A DNA stretch of 64,000 nucleotides from Tsukamurella asaccharolytica (GTDB taxonomy: Bacteria; Actinomycetota; Actinomycetes; Mycobacteriales; Mycobacteriaceae), in the NCBI RefSeq assembly GCF_007858435.1, contig NZ_VIGW01000005.1, forward strand, positions 186,001-250,000, written 5' to 3'. Shown here piece after piece: positions 33,606-43,040 of this stretch; position 1 is the first letter of the stretch; every line of letters starts with the position of its first letter. A program made the position numbers and the translations under genes. The notes beneath the pieces were generated by a model. The model saw only the letters and a program-made list of their open reading frames with translations, had not been told where the DNA came from and searched no databases.

Positions 33606-35423
33606 TCAGGCCTCGTCGGACTTGATCTCGAGCAGCACGGTTCCCTGCGTGACGGCGGTGCCGGGCTCGACGGCCACGCCGGTGACGACGCCGTCCTTGT
33701 GCGCGGCGACCGGGTTCTCCATCTTCATGGCCTCGAGCACGACGACGAGGTCGCCGGCGCTGACCTGCTGGCCGTCCTCGACGGCCACCTTGACGACGGT
33801 GCCCTGCATGGGCGCGGTCACGGAGTCGCCCGTGGCGGCCACCCCGGCCCCGCGGTCGCGGGTGCGCGGCTTCGGCTTGCGGCGGATCACGCCCGCGCCG
33901 CCGGCCGCGCCGGCCCCGCCGCCACCGCCGAGCGAGAGCTCACCGGGCAGCGACACCTCGACGCGGCGACCGTCGACGACGACCACGACGTTCTGGCGCG
34001 GCAGCGAATCGTCCTCCTCGATGGCCTGGCCACCGGTGTACGGCTCGATCGGGTTCTCCCAGTCGGTCTCGATCCACTTGGTGTAGACCTCGAAGCCGTT
34101 CTCGTCGCCCACGAAGGCGGGGTTCTCGACGATGTGACGATGGAACGGGATGACGGTCGCCAGGCCCTCGACCTCGAACTCGGCGAGCGCGCGCCGCGAG
34201 CGCTCCAGCGCCTCCTGGCGCGTCGCGCCGGTCACGATGAGCTTGGCGAGCATCGAGTCGAACTGGCCGCCGATGACGTCACCCTGGTCCACGCCGGAGT
34301 CGACGCGCACGCCGGGGCCCGTGGGCTCGCGGTACACGCTGATCGGGCCGGGGGCGGGCAGGAAGCCGCGGCCGGCGTCCTCGCCGTTGATGCGGAACTC
34401 GAAGCTGTGGCCACGGGGAGTGGGATCCTCCGTGATCGTCAGCTTCTTGCCCTCGGCGATGCGGAACTGCTGGCGCACGAGGTCGATACCCGCGGTCTCC
34501 TCGGTGACCGGGTGCTCGACCTGCAGGCGGGTGTTGACCTCGAGGAAGCTGACGAGGCCGTCGGCGGCGACGAGGAACTCGACGGTGCCGGCGCCGTAGT
34601 AGCCCGCCTCACGGCAGATGCGCTTGGCGGACTCGTGGATGGCGGTGCGCTGCTCCTCGGTGAGGAACGGCGCGGGCGCCTCCTCGACGAGCTTCTGGAA
34701 GCGGCGCTGCAGCGAGCAGTCACGCGTGCCGGCGACCACGACGTTGCCGTGCTGGTCGGCGATGACCTGCGCCTCGACGTGGCGGGCCTTGTCCAGGTAG
34801 CGCTCGACGAAGCACTCACCGCGACCGAAGGCGGCGACGGCCTCACGGGTCGCCGACTCGAACAGCTCGGGGATCTCCTCGATGGTGTACGCGACCTTCA
34901 TTCCGCGGCCGCCGCCGCCGAACGCCGCCTTGATGGCGACGGGCACGCCGTACTCCTGCGCGAACGCGACGACCTCGTCGGCGTCCTTGACCGGATCCTT
35001 GGTGCCGGGCGCCATCGGGGCCTCGGCGCGCTCGGCGATGTGCCGCGCCGTGACCTTGTCGCCCAGGTCGCGGATCGATGCGGGGGACGGGCCGATCCAG
35101 GTCAGGCCCGCGTCGATGACGGCCTGCGCGAAGTCGGCATTCTCGGACAGGAAGCCGTAGCCGGGGTGGATCGCATCGGCGCCGGACTTGCGGGCGGCGT
35201 CGAGGATCTTGTCGAAGACGAGGTAGGACTCGGCCGAGGTCTGGCCGCCGAGGGCGAAGGCCTCGGCGGCGAGGCGGACGAACTTCGCCTCGGCGTCGGG
35301 CTCGGCGTACACGGCGACGCTGGTCAGGCCGGCGTCCCGGGCGGCGCGGATGACGCGGACGGCGATCTCGCCGCGGTTGGCGATGAGTACCTTCTCGATC
35401 TTCTTGTCAGCGTGGGCTGCCAC
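33606..35423 (-). CDS. accA3: Acyl-CoA carboxylase alpha subunit: biotin carboxylase plus biotin carboxyl carrier
   Basis: 605 residues. The biotin carboxylase N-terminus ([13 protein letters not shown], 11-23), the ATP-grasp Gly loop FGGGGRG (168-174), the [14 protein letters not shown] segment and the C-terminal BCCP domain with biotinyl Lys567 in EAMKMEN are all intact. It carboxylates its biotin for the AccD carboxyltransferases, supplying malonyl-CoA, methylmalonyl-CoA and the carboxylated acyl chain for mycolic acid condensation. The GTG start has a GAGGAGA ribosome site. Encoded in the same minus-strand run as accD5, accE5 and the acyltransferase block. Confidence 0.96.
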   Translation of the reverse strand: MAAHADKKIEKVLIANRGEIAVRVIRAARDAGLTSVAVYAEPDAEAKFVRLAAEAFALGGQTSAESYLVFDKILDAARKSGADAIHPGYGFLSENADFAQAVIDAGLTWIGPSPASIRDLGDKVTARHIAERAEAPMAPGTKDPVKDADEVVAFAQEYGVPVAIKAAFGGGGRGMKVAYTIEEIPELFESATREAVAAFGRGECFVERYLDKARHVEAQVIADQHGNVVVAGTRDCSLQRRFQKLVEEAPAPFLTEEQRTAIHESAKRICREAGYYGAGTVEFLVAADGLVSFLEVNTRLQVEHPVTEETAGIDLVRQQFRIAEGKKLTITEDPTPRGHSFEFRINGEDAGRGFLPAPGPISVYREPTGPGVRVDSGVDQGDVIGGQFDSMLAKLIVTGATRQEALERSRRALAEFEVEGLATVIPFHRHIVENPAFVGDENGFEVYTKWIETDWENPIEPYTGGQAIEEDDSLPRQNVVVVVDGRRVEVSLPGELSLGGGGGAGAAGGAGVIRRKPKPRTRDRGAGVAATGDSVTAPMQGTVVKVAVEDGQQVSAGDLVVVLEAMKMENPVAAHKDGVVTGVAVEPGTAVTQGTVLLEIKSDEA

Positions 35424-35496
35424 TCAAGTCTCCTCGTTCCGTTGCGGCGCGCATGGCGGCGCCCTTACCGTCCCGTCCGGGCACGAACTCCTGACG

Positions 35497-35502
35497 AGTG
35501 TA
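35497..35502 (-). promoter_or_regulatory. Candidate -10 box (TACACT) for accA3
   Basis: A TANNNT hexamer in the 125-base gap, giving a leader of about 65 bases with the ribosome site. No good -35 is seen. Confidence 0.25.
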
Positions 35503-35545
35503 TGCCTACTCACTTGTGGCGGAGCTGACAGTCCCCTCGCCGGTT

Positions 35546-35565
35546 CGGTTACCCACGAGTAACCG
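35546..35565 (-). terminator. Hairpin at the end of the acyltransferase gene
   Basis: CGGTTAC-ccacga-GTAACCG, seven-base perfect arms, spans the TAA stop of the gene at 35549. No T-run, so termination would be partial or rho-dependent. Confidence 0.4.
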
Positions 35566-37009
35566 TCGCGTCGCCGATTTCGGTCAACAACGAACGTAGC
35601 GCGCCGAGGTACAGAGTGACACTCCGGCGTGCCGTGTCGAAGCCGGGGAAGCGCGCCGCCACGTGCAATCCGGACGGCGTGCGCAGCATCCAGAGGTAGA
35701 CGTCGTCGATCGAGTAGTCGCGCGAGCGCAGCGCCCCGGCACCGCCCGCGTCGTTGACGTCGGACCCGGGGGCGGACCGCGTGTCCATGAAGGACACCAC
35801 GAACCGCGGCGGCGGCGCCTGCGAGCGGCCCGGCTCATCGGCGAGCACCTCGCCGATGCGCAGGTAGGGCAGGGTGCTGCCGACCTTCGAGTGCTTCCAC
35901 GCCGCCTGCGAGCGTTGCGCCAGCTCGCCGAACGTGCGGGTGCCCGTGGTGTCCAGGCGGAAGGGCGCGACGCCGACGAACCAGCCCAGCGCCGCGATCC
36001 ACTGCTCGGCGTCGCGGGTGTGTCGGGTGACGGCGCACCGGAAGACCGGGCCGAAGCCCAGGTCGGTGTTGATCTTCGCCATGCACGCGAGCACGCCCGT
36101 CACCAGCGATGCCCCCGATTCCGAGCACACGCGGGTGAAGTTGTTGCACCGGTCGTCGTCGAGCAGGTGGAAGTTCAGGGCGCCCTGCACCAGGCGGGGC
36201 ACCCCGTCGGGGTCGGGGCTCAGGGCCGCCCGCGTCTCGTCGGCGAGCATCTTCGCGCTGACCGGCAGCAGCGGTAGGGGGAACGGGTCGGGCTTGAAGC
36301 CGGTCTCGCTCAGGTACTCGTCCCACATGCGCGCGGCCGGGTGGCTGGCATCGGCCCGGTCCGCCGACTGCCGATCGGTGTCCGAGTAGTTGACGTAGCT
36401 GCCCGCGGGCAGCAGCTTCGGCGGCTCGCCGTGCACGGCCTCGCGGTAGAAGGCGCGCAGCTCGTAGGGGCTGAGGATGAGGGAGTAGCCGTCGAGCAGC
36501 GAGTGGTCCGCGGCGAAGAACAGGGTGAACGAATCGTCCCGCGAGACCGTCGAGAACAGGTACGCGGGCCAGGTCAGCGGGGCCGTCGATCGGTCGAATT
36601 CACCCAGCAGCTGTTCGGCGAGGGGGCCGGTGGACCGGTACGTGCCGATCGCCTTGATCCTCAGGTCGACGGTGGCGGTCTGCGCGCTGCGCCGCCGCGG
36701 GCGGTCGTCCTCGAGGAAGACGTGCGTGCGCAGCACCTCGTGCCGGTCGATCCACGCGCGCAGAGCGCTGCGCAGGCCCGGGATGGACAGCGGCTCGTCG
36801 AATTCGACGGCGAGGCCGAGCCAGGACTCGCGGCCGCCGTCGATGTGCCGGCGGCGGAGCACCGCCTGCGCGCCCCGCAGGTGCGCCTCGTGCACGTGCG
36901 AGGTGTCCCGCGGGTCGTCGTGCCAGCGGGCGGCCGGGCCCGTGGTCGGGATCCAGTTGCGCAGTTCACCCGGGCGCAGCGGGTACGCATCGAGTTCGGT
37001 GAAGTGCAC
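35549..37009 (-). CDS. Condensation-domain acyltransferase, PapA1/PapA2-like
   Basis: 486 residues of the CoA-dependent acyltransferase superfamily. The catalytic motif HSLLDG is at residues 169-174 in FFAADHSLLDGYS. The acceptor-region sequences and a C-terminal TPSGLHVAARFPGFD segment resemble PapA-type enzymes that acylate trehalose in mycobacteria. No peptide carrier domain is attached. It lies between sufE and accA3. The GTG start (HFTELDAYPL) is chosen because PapA homology starts there; more upstream codons overlap sufE. It differs in subfamily from the acyltransferases at 38414-45607. Likely substrates are acyl-CoA or carrier-bound fatty acid and a sugar hydroxyl. Confidence 0.8.
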   Translation of the reverse strand: MHFTELDAYPLRPGELRNWIPTTGPAARWHDDPRDTSHVHEAHLRGAQAVLRRRHIDGGRESWLGLAVEFDEPLSIPGLRSALRAWIDRHEVLRTHVFLEDDRPRRRSAQTATVDLRIKAIGTYRSTGPLAEQLLGEFDRSTAPLTWPAYLFSTVSRDDSFTLFFAADHSLLDGYSLILSPYELRAFYREAVHGEPPKLLPAGSYVNYSDTDRQSADRADASHPAARMWDEYLSETGFKPDPFPLPLLPVSAKMLADETRAALSPDPDGVPRLVQGALNFHLLDDDRCNNFTRVCSESGASLVTGVLACMAKINTDLGFGPVFRCAVTRHTRDAEQWIAALGWFVGVAPFRLDTTGTRTFGELAQRSQAAWKHSKVGSTLPYLRIGEVLADEPGRSQAPPPRFVVSFMDTRSAPGSDVNDAGGAGALRSRDYSIDDVYLWMLRTPSGLHVAARFPGFDTARRSVTLYLGALRSLLTEIGDATVTRG

Positions 37010-37034
37010 GGCGGGCTCGCTGGAAGGGACCCGG

Positions 37035-37454
37035 CTACGCGGCGAGCCGGCGCTTGATGCGGGCGAGCATCGCCGACATGCCGCGCAGGCGCAGCGGGCT
37101 GACCACGGCATCGAGGCCGAGGGCGTGGTGGAAGTCCTCGGGCACGGCGAGGATCGCCGCGGCCGGCTGCCCGTCGAGCCCCTGCGCGAGGATCGACGCG
37201 AAGCCGCGGGTGGTCGGCGCCTCGGGCGGGGCGCTGAAGTACAGCAGGACCGCCTCGGGGTCGGCGGCATCGACGTCGAGGAACAGCGGGGATTGGCACT
37301 CCGGCACCGGCTCCATCGCCGCCGCCGTCAGGTGATCGGGCAACGCGGGGAGCTCCCGCGAGAACTCCAGCAGCAGTTCGAGCCGGTCCTGCTCACCGAC
37401 CCCGGCGAAGTCGTCGACGATCTCCTGGAGCGGCGCGGGAAGGCCGGCCGTCAT
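37035..37454 (-). CDS. SufE-family sulfur acceptor protein
   Basis: 139 residues. The conserved Cys53 in VPECQSPLF and the downstream [11 protein letters not shown] segment are diagnostic of SufE. SufE accepts persulfide sulfur from a cysteine desulfurase or sulfurtransferase. It overlaps the sseA stop by ATGA, as in M. tuberculosis (Rv3284/Rv3283), so a sulfurtransferase-acceptor pair is likely. Confidence 0.9.
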   Translation of the reverse strand: MTAGLPAPLQEIVDDFAGVGEQDRLELLLEFSRELPALPDHLTAAAMEPVPECQSPLFLDVDAADPEAVLLYFSAPPEAPTTRGFASILAQGLDGQPAAAILAVPEDFHHALGLDAVVSPLRLRGMSAMLARIKRRLAA

Positions 37455-38344
37455 GCGCCCGGAACCGTGCCCGGCTCCTCGCCGCGGACGATGGGGGCGC
37501 GCACGGTGTTGCCCCACTCCGTCCAGGAGCCGTCGTAATTGCGCACGTCCGCGAAGCCGAGAAGGTGGGTGAGCACGAACCAGGTGTGGCTCGACCGCTC
37601 GCCGATGCGGCAGTACGCCGTCACGGGCGCCTTCGGGTCCAGGCCGCCGTACACCTCGAGGAGGTCTGCATGGGGGAGGAACCGGCCGTCCTGCCGGGCC
37701 GCCTTCGCCCACGGGATGGACACCGCCGTGGGGATGTGGCCGCCGCGCAGGGCGCCCTCGTCCGGGTAGTCGGGCATGTGGGTGCGCTCGCCGGTGTACT
37801 CCTGCGGCGACCGCACGTCGACGAGGGCGCGCGTGCCGATGTCGGCGCGGACCTCGTCGGCGAAGGCACGGATCACCGAGTCATCGCGCTCGACCACGGG
37901 GTAGTCGCTGCGCGGGTACTCCGGCTGTTCCAGGGAGACGTCGCGCGCGTCGCTGATCCACTTGTCGCGGCCGCCGTCGAGCAGCCGCACGTCCGGGTGC
38001 CCGAAGAGGGTGAAGACCCACAGCGCGTAGGCGGCCCACCAGTTCGACTTGTCGCCGTAGATCACGACGGTGTCGTCCCGGCTGATGCCCTTGGCGCGCA
38101 TCAGTTCCGCGAACTGCTCGCCGGTGATGTAGTCGCGCGTCACCGGATCGTTCAGGTGCAGGTGCCAGTCCACCTTCTGCGCCGTCGGGATGTGCCCGAT
38201 GTCGTAGAGGAGCACGTCCTCGTCGGACTCGATCACCTTCAGGCCGGGGACCCCCAGGTGCCCGCTCAGCCAGTCCGCGGTGACGAGGCGCTCGGGGTGT
38301 GCGTAGTCCTGCAGTTCCGCGCTCGGATCGGTCTCGATAGCCAC
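37451..38344 (-). CDS. sseA: Thiosulfate sulfurtransferase with two rhodanese domains
   Basis: 297 residues: an inactive N-terminal rhodanese domain (about 18-140) and a catalytic C-terminal one (about 155-285) with Cys245 in the active loop CRIGERS. The loop type indicates thiosulfate rather than mercaptopyruvate. It transfers sulfane sulfur to a thiophilic acceptor, plausibly the SufE-like protein encoded next. The GTG start lies seven bases after a TAGGCT box, so it can be transcribed separately from the acyltransferase genes upstream. Confidence 0.92.
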   Translation of the reverse strand: MAIETDPSAELQDYAHPERLVTADWLSGHLGVPGLKVIESDEDVLLYDIGHIPTAQKVDWHLHLNDPVTRDYITGEQFAELMRAKGISRDDTVVIYGDKSNWWAAYALWVFTLFGHPDVRLLDGGRDKWISDARDVSLEQPEYPRSDYPVVERDDSVIRAFADEVRADIGTRALVDVRSPQEYTGERTHMPDYPDEGALRGGHIPTAVSIPWAKAARQDGRFLPHADLLEVYGGLDPKAPVTAYCRIGERSSHTWFVLTHLLGFADVRNYDGSWTEWGNTVRAPIVRGEEPGTVPGA

Positions 38345-38351
38345 GTCCGCC

Positions 38352-38357
38352 AGCCTA
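38352..38357 (-). promoter_or_regulatory. Candidate -10 box (TAGGCT) for sseA
   Basis: Seven bases before the sseA GTG, no ribosome site: leaderless candidate. It implies a promoter separating sseA from the upstream acyltransferase block. Confidence 0.4.
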
Positions 38358-38413
38358 GCCGCCGCGCCGCCCGGCCGCGTCGCGGCGACCCCGGTCGGCG
38401 CGGGTTCGGGCGC

Positions 38414-39703
38414 TCAGTGGTGGGCGTGCTCGGGGACCGACCGGTCGATCACGCCGCGCAGGTCCGCGGCCGACGCGAGGTTGCTCGCGACGAACAGCGA
38501 GGTCTCGGCCTCGGTGCCCGTCCACCCGACGTAGAGGTACGGCGGCCGCGGCGGCGCGATCCGGCCGGGCAGCGCGGACCATGCCAGGCGGAACCAGGTG
38601 CGGTCCGCGGGGGTGCCGTCGGGCGCGCGCACCGGCGCGGGCAGGGCACCGACGCCGGCGCAGGTGGTGACCGGGTGCGCCGGATCCGGCGGCGCGTCGA
38701 TGAGCGCGGCCAGGGTACGGCGCGGCAGCAGGGTCAGCAGCGGGCCGAAGGCGTCGTAGCGCCCGGCGTCCGGGAGTGCGCCCAGCACGGCCTTGACGTC
38801 CGCGCGCAGGGCCGCCACGCCCTCGGGGCCCGGCGCCGGATCGACGGGGAGCTCGGCGTCGACGATCGCATTGCCCCGCAGGTCGCCGTCCTCGCGCCGG
38901 TTCACGGACAGGCCGAGGACGGCCCGCCCGTCGGGCCGCACCCAGCCGAGGCCGGCGGCGATCCGTGCGGCGGCCTGGACCAGCAGGGTCGACTCGGTGC
39001 CGCCGGCCGCGGCCGCCCGCGCCCCGAGCGCCGTGCGGTCGAGGTGCGCGACGGCCCAGCGGTCGGGCCCGACGGGGTGCGCCGGCGCGGGGCCCGTCGA
39101 CCCGCCGCCGTCGTGCTCGAGGCGTCCCCGCGCGAGGCGGGTGGCCGTCGCCGCGGCCCGCACCGCGGCCGGCAGCTCCCGGGCGGCCCGGGCGGCGTCG
39201 CGACGGGCGGCGCGGAGGGGGGCCGCCGCCTCGCGCGGATAGGGCAGGTCGCGGGTAACGCCCAGCGCGGCCTCCGCGACGGCGGTCGCGGTGCCCACCC
39301 CGTCGGCGAGGACGTGCGAGACCACCAGGGTCACCGCGGACCCCCCGTCGGTCAGGGGCAGCACCCCGAGGTGCCACCCCGGCCCCGACCAGGGATCGAT
39401 CGGCGCGGCGGCGCGTTCGTCGAGCCAGTCGTCGATCGCCGTGCGGGGCCGCGGTGCGGCCTCGACGGCGACCCGCGGCGCCGCGGTGGTGGCCACCCAG
39501 CGATCCCGGCCGAAGGGCAGCGGCGAGTGGGCGATCCGGCGGCCCAGCAGGCCGCTGGTGAGCGCGTCGCGGAAGCGGTCGAGACCGGCGAGCGCGACGC
39601 CGTCGTCGTAGATCCAGGTCACCTGGATGAGCGAGTTACGGCCGGTCGCGCGGGTGCCCGAGGCCGCGCCCTGGTCGACGAAGGCCAGCAGATCGGGCGT
39701 CAC
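38414..39703 (-). CDS. Condensation-domain-like acyltransferase (divergent member of the block)
   Basis: 429 residues. HVLADG at 130-135 is the catalytic HxxxDG. The rest differs from the neighbouring acyltransferases: it lacks SNLG and TFxGRL and instead ends with PPYLYVGWTGTEAETSLFV, closer to wax-ester/diacylglycerol acyltransferase style than PapA5 style. It probably transfers a fatty acyl group to a hydroxyl. The GTG start overlaps the stop of the gene at 39700 (GTGA), so it is translationally coupled to the end of the block. Very Ala/Arg-rich. Confidence 0.72.
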   Translation of the reverse strand: MTPDLLAFVDQGAASGTRATGRNSLIQVTWIYDDGVALAGLDRFRDALTSGLLGRRIAHSPLPFGRDRWVATTAAPRVAVEAAPRPRTAIDDWLDERAAAPIDPWSGPGWHLGVLPLTDGGSAVTLVVSHVLADGVGTATAVAEAALGVTRDLPYPREAAAPLRAARRDAARAARELPAAVRAAATATRLARGRLEHDGGGSTGPAPAHPVGPDRWAVAHLDRTALGARAAAAGGTESTLLVQAAARIAAGLGWVRPDGRAVLGLSVNRREDGDLRGNAIVDAELPVDPAPGPEGVAALRADVKAVLGALPDAGRYDAFGPLLTLLPRRTLAALIDAPPDPAHPVTTCAGVGALPAPVRAPDGTPADRTWFRLAWSALPGRIAPPRPPYLYVGWTGTEAETSLFVASNLASAADLRGVIDRSVPEHAHH

Positions 39704-40947
39704 GCGGCGGCTCCCGCCCCGATGAGGCCGGAGGCGATCCGGTCCCGGATGCGGCGGGCGGCGTCGGGCGCGAGGGTGCCCGGCGCGTGCCGCAGCTCGA
39801 TCGACAACCGGCCGTCGAAGGTGAGCGCGTGATGGTGCAGGCCGACCAGCGGCGCCAGCGCCTCGGGCGGCGCGTGCCGCACCAGGGCCCGGACCCGCTC
39901 GATGTCGACCTCGGAGCTCGTGTGGAAGTCGAGCGCCGTGACACCGTCCGGGGTCGACGGGGCCGGGATCGCCCCGATGTTGCTCAGCCGCACGGGGACC
40001 CCGCCGGTGACGGTCACCGGGGCGGCGCCCGCCAGCGCCGCGGCGACGGTGCCGTCGGCGAGGTCGGCGCGCAGCCCCGCGAGGACCGCGCGGCCGATGT
40101 CCTCGGGGGGCGTGTCGCCGCGCACGGCGACCGGCACCGTCGACGACCCCGCGAAGTTGGTGACCGCGGCCGCCGGGACGGCGGGCTCGGCGCGGGCCCG
40201 CAGGTCGACGGGGCTGAAGACCGCGAGCGGCACGGGCTCGTCCGCGGGACGGTCGAGCTCGGCGCGCTCGGCGGCGACGATGATCCCGGCGAGGAGCCCG
40301 TGCACGCTCAGGCCCGCCTCCTTGGCGCGCCGGCGCACCGCCTCGGTCGCCCCGGCATCGAGCCGGATCCGGTCGAAGGCGAAGTCGCCGGCGTCGACGT
40401 CGGCCGGGGAGGGCACCGTCGCGGTGGAAACGACGTCGACGACGGACGGCGCGGGCGGCGCTCCCGCCGCGAGGCGGTCCGCCAGCTCGGTCGGGGCGGC
40501 GGGGAGCCCGGCCGGCGCGGCGGCCTCCGCGCCGGAGTACAGCTCCCACAGGCGCAGATTCAGGAACAGGGCGTGGGCCCCGTCGGCGACGGCGTGGCTC
40601 ACCCCGAGCGTGACGCGGTGCAGGTCCCCGTCGGAGACGAGCTGCACCGCCGCGATCGCCGCGTCGGCGTCGACGCCGAGCCGCACGTCGCCGGGCGCGA
40701 AGGCGCGCAGCTCGACCTGGATCGGCGCGGTGGCCTCGTCGGGCCCGGCGTCGGGCGCGATCAGGTCGAAGCCGTGGTCGTGCGCCTCGATCCGGCCCGC
40801 GAGCACGGGGTGTTCGCGGCGGAGGTCGGCGTACGCGCGGGCCAGGCGGCCCGCGTCCATCGGGCCGCGGACGGTGAAGCTGCCGCTCGAGGTGGTCCCC
40901 GTGAGCACGTAGGGGATCTCGAGCGGGGTCAGGGCGCGTCGGGACAT
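39700..40947 (-). CDS. Condensation-domain acyltransferase, PapA5-like
   Basis: 415 residues. HAVADG (118-123), the RLSNIG segment and TFDGRLSIEL near the C-terminus define the same subfamily as the genes at 43037 and 44366. This subfamily includes PapA5, which esterifies phthiocerol hydroxyls. No carrier domain. It is followed by an overlapping acyltransferase and preceded two bases upstream by the glycosyltransferase stop. Predicted to acylate a sugar or glycolipid. Confidence 0.8.
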   Translation of the reverse strand: MSRRALTPLEIPYVLTGTTSSGSFTVRGPMDAGRLARAYADLRREHPVLAGRIEAHDHGFDLIAPDAGPDEATAPIQVELRAFAPGDVRLGVDADAAIAAVQLVSDGDLHRVTLGVSHAVADGAHALFLNLRLWELYSGAEAAAPAGLPAAPTELADRLAAGAPPAPSVVDVVSTATVPSPADVDAGDFAFDRIRLDAGATEAVRRRAKEAGLSVHGLLAGIIVAAERAELDRPADEPVPLAVFSPVDLRARAEPAVPAAAVTNFAGSSTVPVAVRGDTPPEDIGRAVLAGLRADLADGTVAAALAGAAPVTVTGGVPVRLSNIGAIPAPSTPDGVTALDFHTSSEVDIERVRALVRHAPPEALAPLVGLHHHALTFDGRLSIELRHAPGTLAPDAARRIRDRIASGLIGAGAAA

Positions 40948-40948
40948 C

Positions 40949-42331
40949 TCACACCTCCAGTCCGGCGAGGGAGGCCACGTCGGCGGCGTCGAAGTCGACG
41001 GTGTCCGGCGCCCGCACCGCCGCGACGGTCCGCACGTTCACGCCGTCGTCCTCGGCGATCGATTCGATGATCGTCGCCGCGCGGCGGGCGGGGATGTCGC
41101 CGAGGTCGATCAGCGACGCGATGCGCTGCGCGCGGCGGCGGGTGGCCGGATCGAGCAGTAGGTCGAACGCCGTGTGCAGGCGCTCGGCCGTGACACTGCG
41201 CATCGGCAGGCAGGCCCCGATCCCGAGGTCGGTGACCCGCGCCCCCCAGAAGGGCTGGTCCGCGAGCACGGGGCAGATGAGCGTGGGCAGGCCGGCGCGC
41301 AGCGACGCGGCGGTGGTGCCGGCCCCGCCGTGGTGGACGGCGGCGGCGCAGTGCGGCAGCACCTCGGCGTGCACCACCTCGTCGACGACCCGGACGTGGT
41401 CGCCGAGGTCGGCTCCCACCAGATCGCTCCAGCCGGCGACGATCAGGCCGCGGCGTCCCCGCTCCGCGCAGACCCGGGCGAACGTGCGCGCCATACCGTC
41501 CGGGTCGGCGATGCGCATGCTGCCGAAGCCCCAGTAGATCGGGGCGTCGCCGTCCGCGAGCCACGCCATGAGATCGGCGTCCGTGCGCTTCTGCTCGCCC
41601 TGGCGCAGCCAGGCGTCCGCGGGCACCTCGAGGAAGCCGAGCATCGGCCGGGTGCGGCTGAACTCGGGGACCAGGTCCGGGGTCAGGGCGGGATCGTAGA
41701 GCTGCAGGTCGACGATCTCGTCGGCGTCGCGGTTCTTCGCGCGCCGCGACCGGTACGGCGCCTCGCCGACCGACATCCGGTGGAAGTTCACCGCCGCCCG
41801 CACGTGGGTCCAGGTGAAGGAATCGCCGAGGGCCCACGTCGCGCGCTTGACCATCCGCGGCGACCGGGACAGGACATCGCTGGTCAGACCTGCGGGGGTG
41901 TACTGCGTCATCGGGTAGACGCTGTTGGTGGTGCCGGGGAAGAACCGGTAGCTGATGATCGTCGCGCCGCTGCGACGGGTGATGGGCAGCGCGAAATCCA
42001 CGGCGTCCGAGTGCGTCAGCACCACGTCGGCGTCGCGGCACGCGACCTCGGTCTCGCGGGAGATGGTCGCGATGTTGCGCACCAGCCAGCGACCGTAGGC
42101 CCGCATCCGCTCGACCGGCCGGTGGATGACGTCGCGGTAGTCGTCGTCGTAGTCGGGCACGAAGTCGTTGAGCCGGTGCGCCGCCAGGCCCGCCGAACGG
42201 ATGAGGCGCACCAGCGGATCGCCCATCGCGGCGATGGTCACGTCGTGCCCACGGGCGCGGAGCGCCAGCCCGATCGCGATCGTCGGCTGGACATCGCCGC
42301 GGCTCCCCATGGCGAGGATGCAGACCTTCAT
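40949..42331 (-). CDS. GT1-family glycosyltransferase (UGT/GPL Gtf-like)
   Basis: 460 residues with two Rossmann domains. The N-terminal VCILAMGSRGDVQPTIAIG is the acceptor-domain opening of the sterol/glycopeptidolipid Gtf group. The C-terminal HHGGAGTTAASLRAGLP followed by PVLADQPFW is the nucleotide-sugar-binding signature. Relatives glycosylate lipids (GPL rhamnosyl- and talosyltransferases, sterol glucosyltransferases). Standing inside a block of acyltransferases, it most likely attaches a sugar that is then acylated. ATG start one base after the membrane protein's stop. Confidence 0.88.
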   Translation of the reverse strand: MKVCILAMGSRGDVQPTIAIGLALRARGHDVTIAAMGDPLVRLIRSAGLAAHRLNDFVPDYDDDYRDVIHRPVERMRAYGRWLVRNIATISRETEVACRDADVVLTHSDAVDFALPITRRSGATIISYRFFPGTTNSVYPMTQYTPAGLTSDVLSRSPRMVKRATWALGDSFTWTHVRAAVNFHRMSVGEAPYRSRRAKNRDADEIVDLQLYDPALTPDLVPEFSRTRPMLGFLEVPADAWLRQGEQKRTDADLMAWLADGDAPIYWGFGSMRIADPDGMARTFARVCAERGRRGLIVAGWSDLVGADLGDHVRVVDEVVHAEVLPHCAAAVHHGGAGTTAASLRAGLPTLICPVLADQPFWGARVTDLGIGACLPMRSVTAERLHTAFDLLLDPATRRRAQRIASLIDLGDIPARRAATIIESIAEDDGVNVRTVAAVRAPDTVDFDAADVASLAGLEV

Positions 42332-42332
42332 G

Positions 42333-43040
42333 TCAATTCGTCCTTTCGACGGTCGGGAGGAGCTCGGTCCGGGACGCCCGGTCGGGCGCCTCGTCGGCGC
42401 TGCCGGCGAGTGCGGCCCGGACGGGGCGCAGGAGCAGCAGGGTGAGCGGCAGCACCGGGACGGCGACCAGCAGGGGGATGACCTGGCACGCGACGACCGC
42501 GTAGTCGATCGGCAGGCTCACCGCCGCCGTGAGCGAGGCGGCGGTGCTGACGGCGACGGCGGCGAGCCAGAGGGGATCGACGACGCCGATCGCCCGGACG
42601 CACCGGCGTTCGGTGCGGACGCTGTGGTTCCACCGCTGGGCCCGCGCGGCGTCGCCGCGCACGGTCAGCCGCATCATCAGCGTCGCGACGGCCCGCCGGC
42701 GCAGCACCAGCCCGGCGGCGATGGCGACGGCCATGAGCGCGCCGATCGCCGTCTCCACCAGGAGGATCACGCGGGGGCTGCCCGTGATCGCGGCCGCGGT
42801 GATCGACGACGCGAGGAGGGTGAGGGTGAACAGCTCGAGCGGGTCGACCGCGCGGCGCACCAGCGAGCGGGTCAGGATCCGGAGCGCGACCAGGGTGGTA
42901 CCGGTGACGAGGGCGATCAGCTGACCCACACCGAACAGGTAGCGCAGCGCGAAGTACACGCCCAGCTGCAGCCCGACGTCGACGAGCAGCGCCACCGGCG
43001 GGGCGGGCGGCGACTCGGTATCGGCGAGAGGGACCGTCAT
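42333..43040 (-). CDS. Polytopic membrane protein, possibly VC0807-like
   Basis: 235 residues with about five to six hydrophobic helices in two groups. The first group lies near residues 17-36, 40-55, 67-86 and 93-112. A basic cytosolic loop with WNHSVRTERRC follows. The second group lies near 152-172 and 180-206. The layout and the loop recall VC0807-type proteins of unknown function. It is not an acyltransferase, so it may move or anchor the lipid product. It overlaps the acyltransferase upstream (ATGA) and precedes the glycosyltransferase by one base. Confidence 0.7.
   Translation of the reverse strand: MTVPLADTESPPAPPVALLVDVGLQLGVYFALRYLFGVGQLIALVTGTTLVALRILTRSLVRRAVDPLELFTLTLLASSITAAAITGSPRVILLVETAIGALMAVAIAAGLVLRRRAVATLMMRLTVRGDAARAQRWNHSVRTERRCVRAIGVVDPLWLAAVAVSTAASLTAAVSLPIDYAVVACQVIPLLVAVPVLPLTLLLLRPVRAALAGSADEAPDRASRTELLPTVERTN

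Noticed and set aside
37035-38344. sseA-sufE as part of the glycolipid block
   Set aside because: The pair is conserved beside accA3 in mycobacteria without the block, and sseA has its own predicted promoter, so sulfur transfer is probably an unrelated neighbour.
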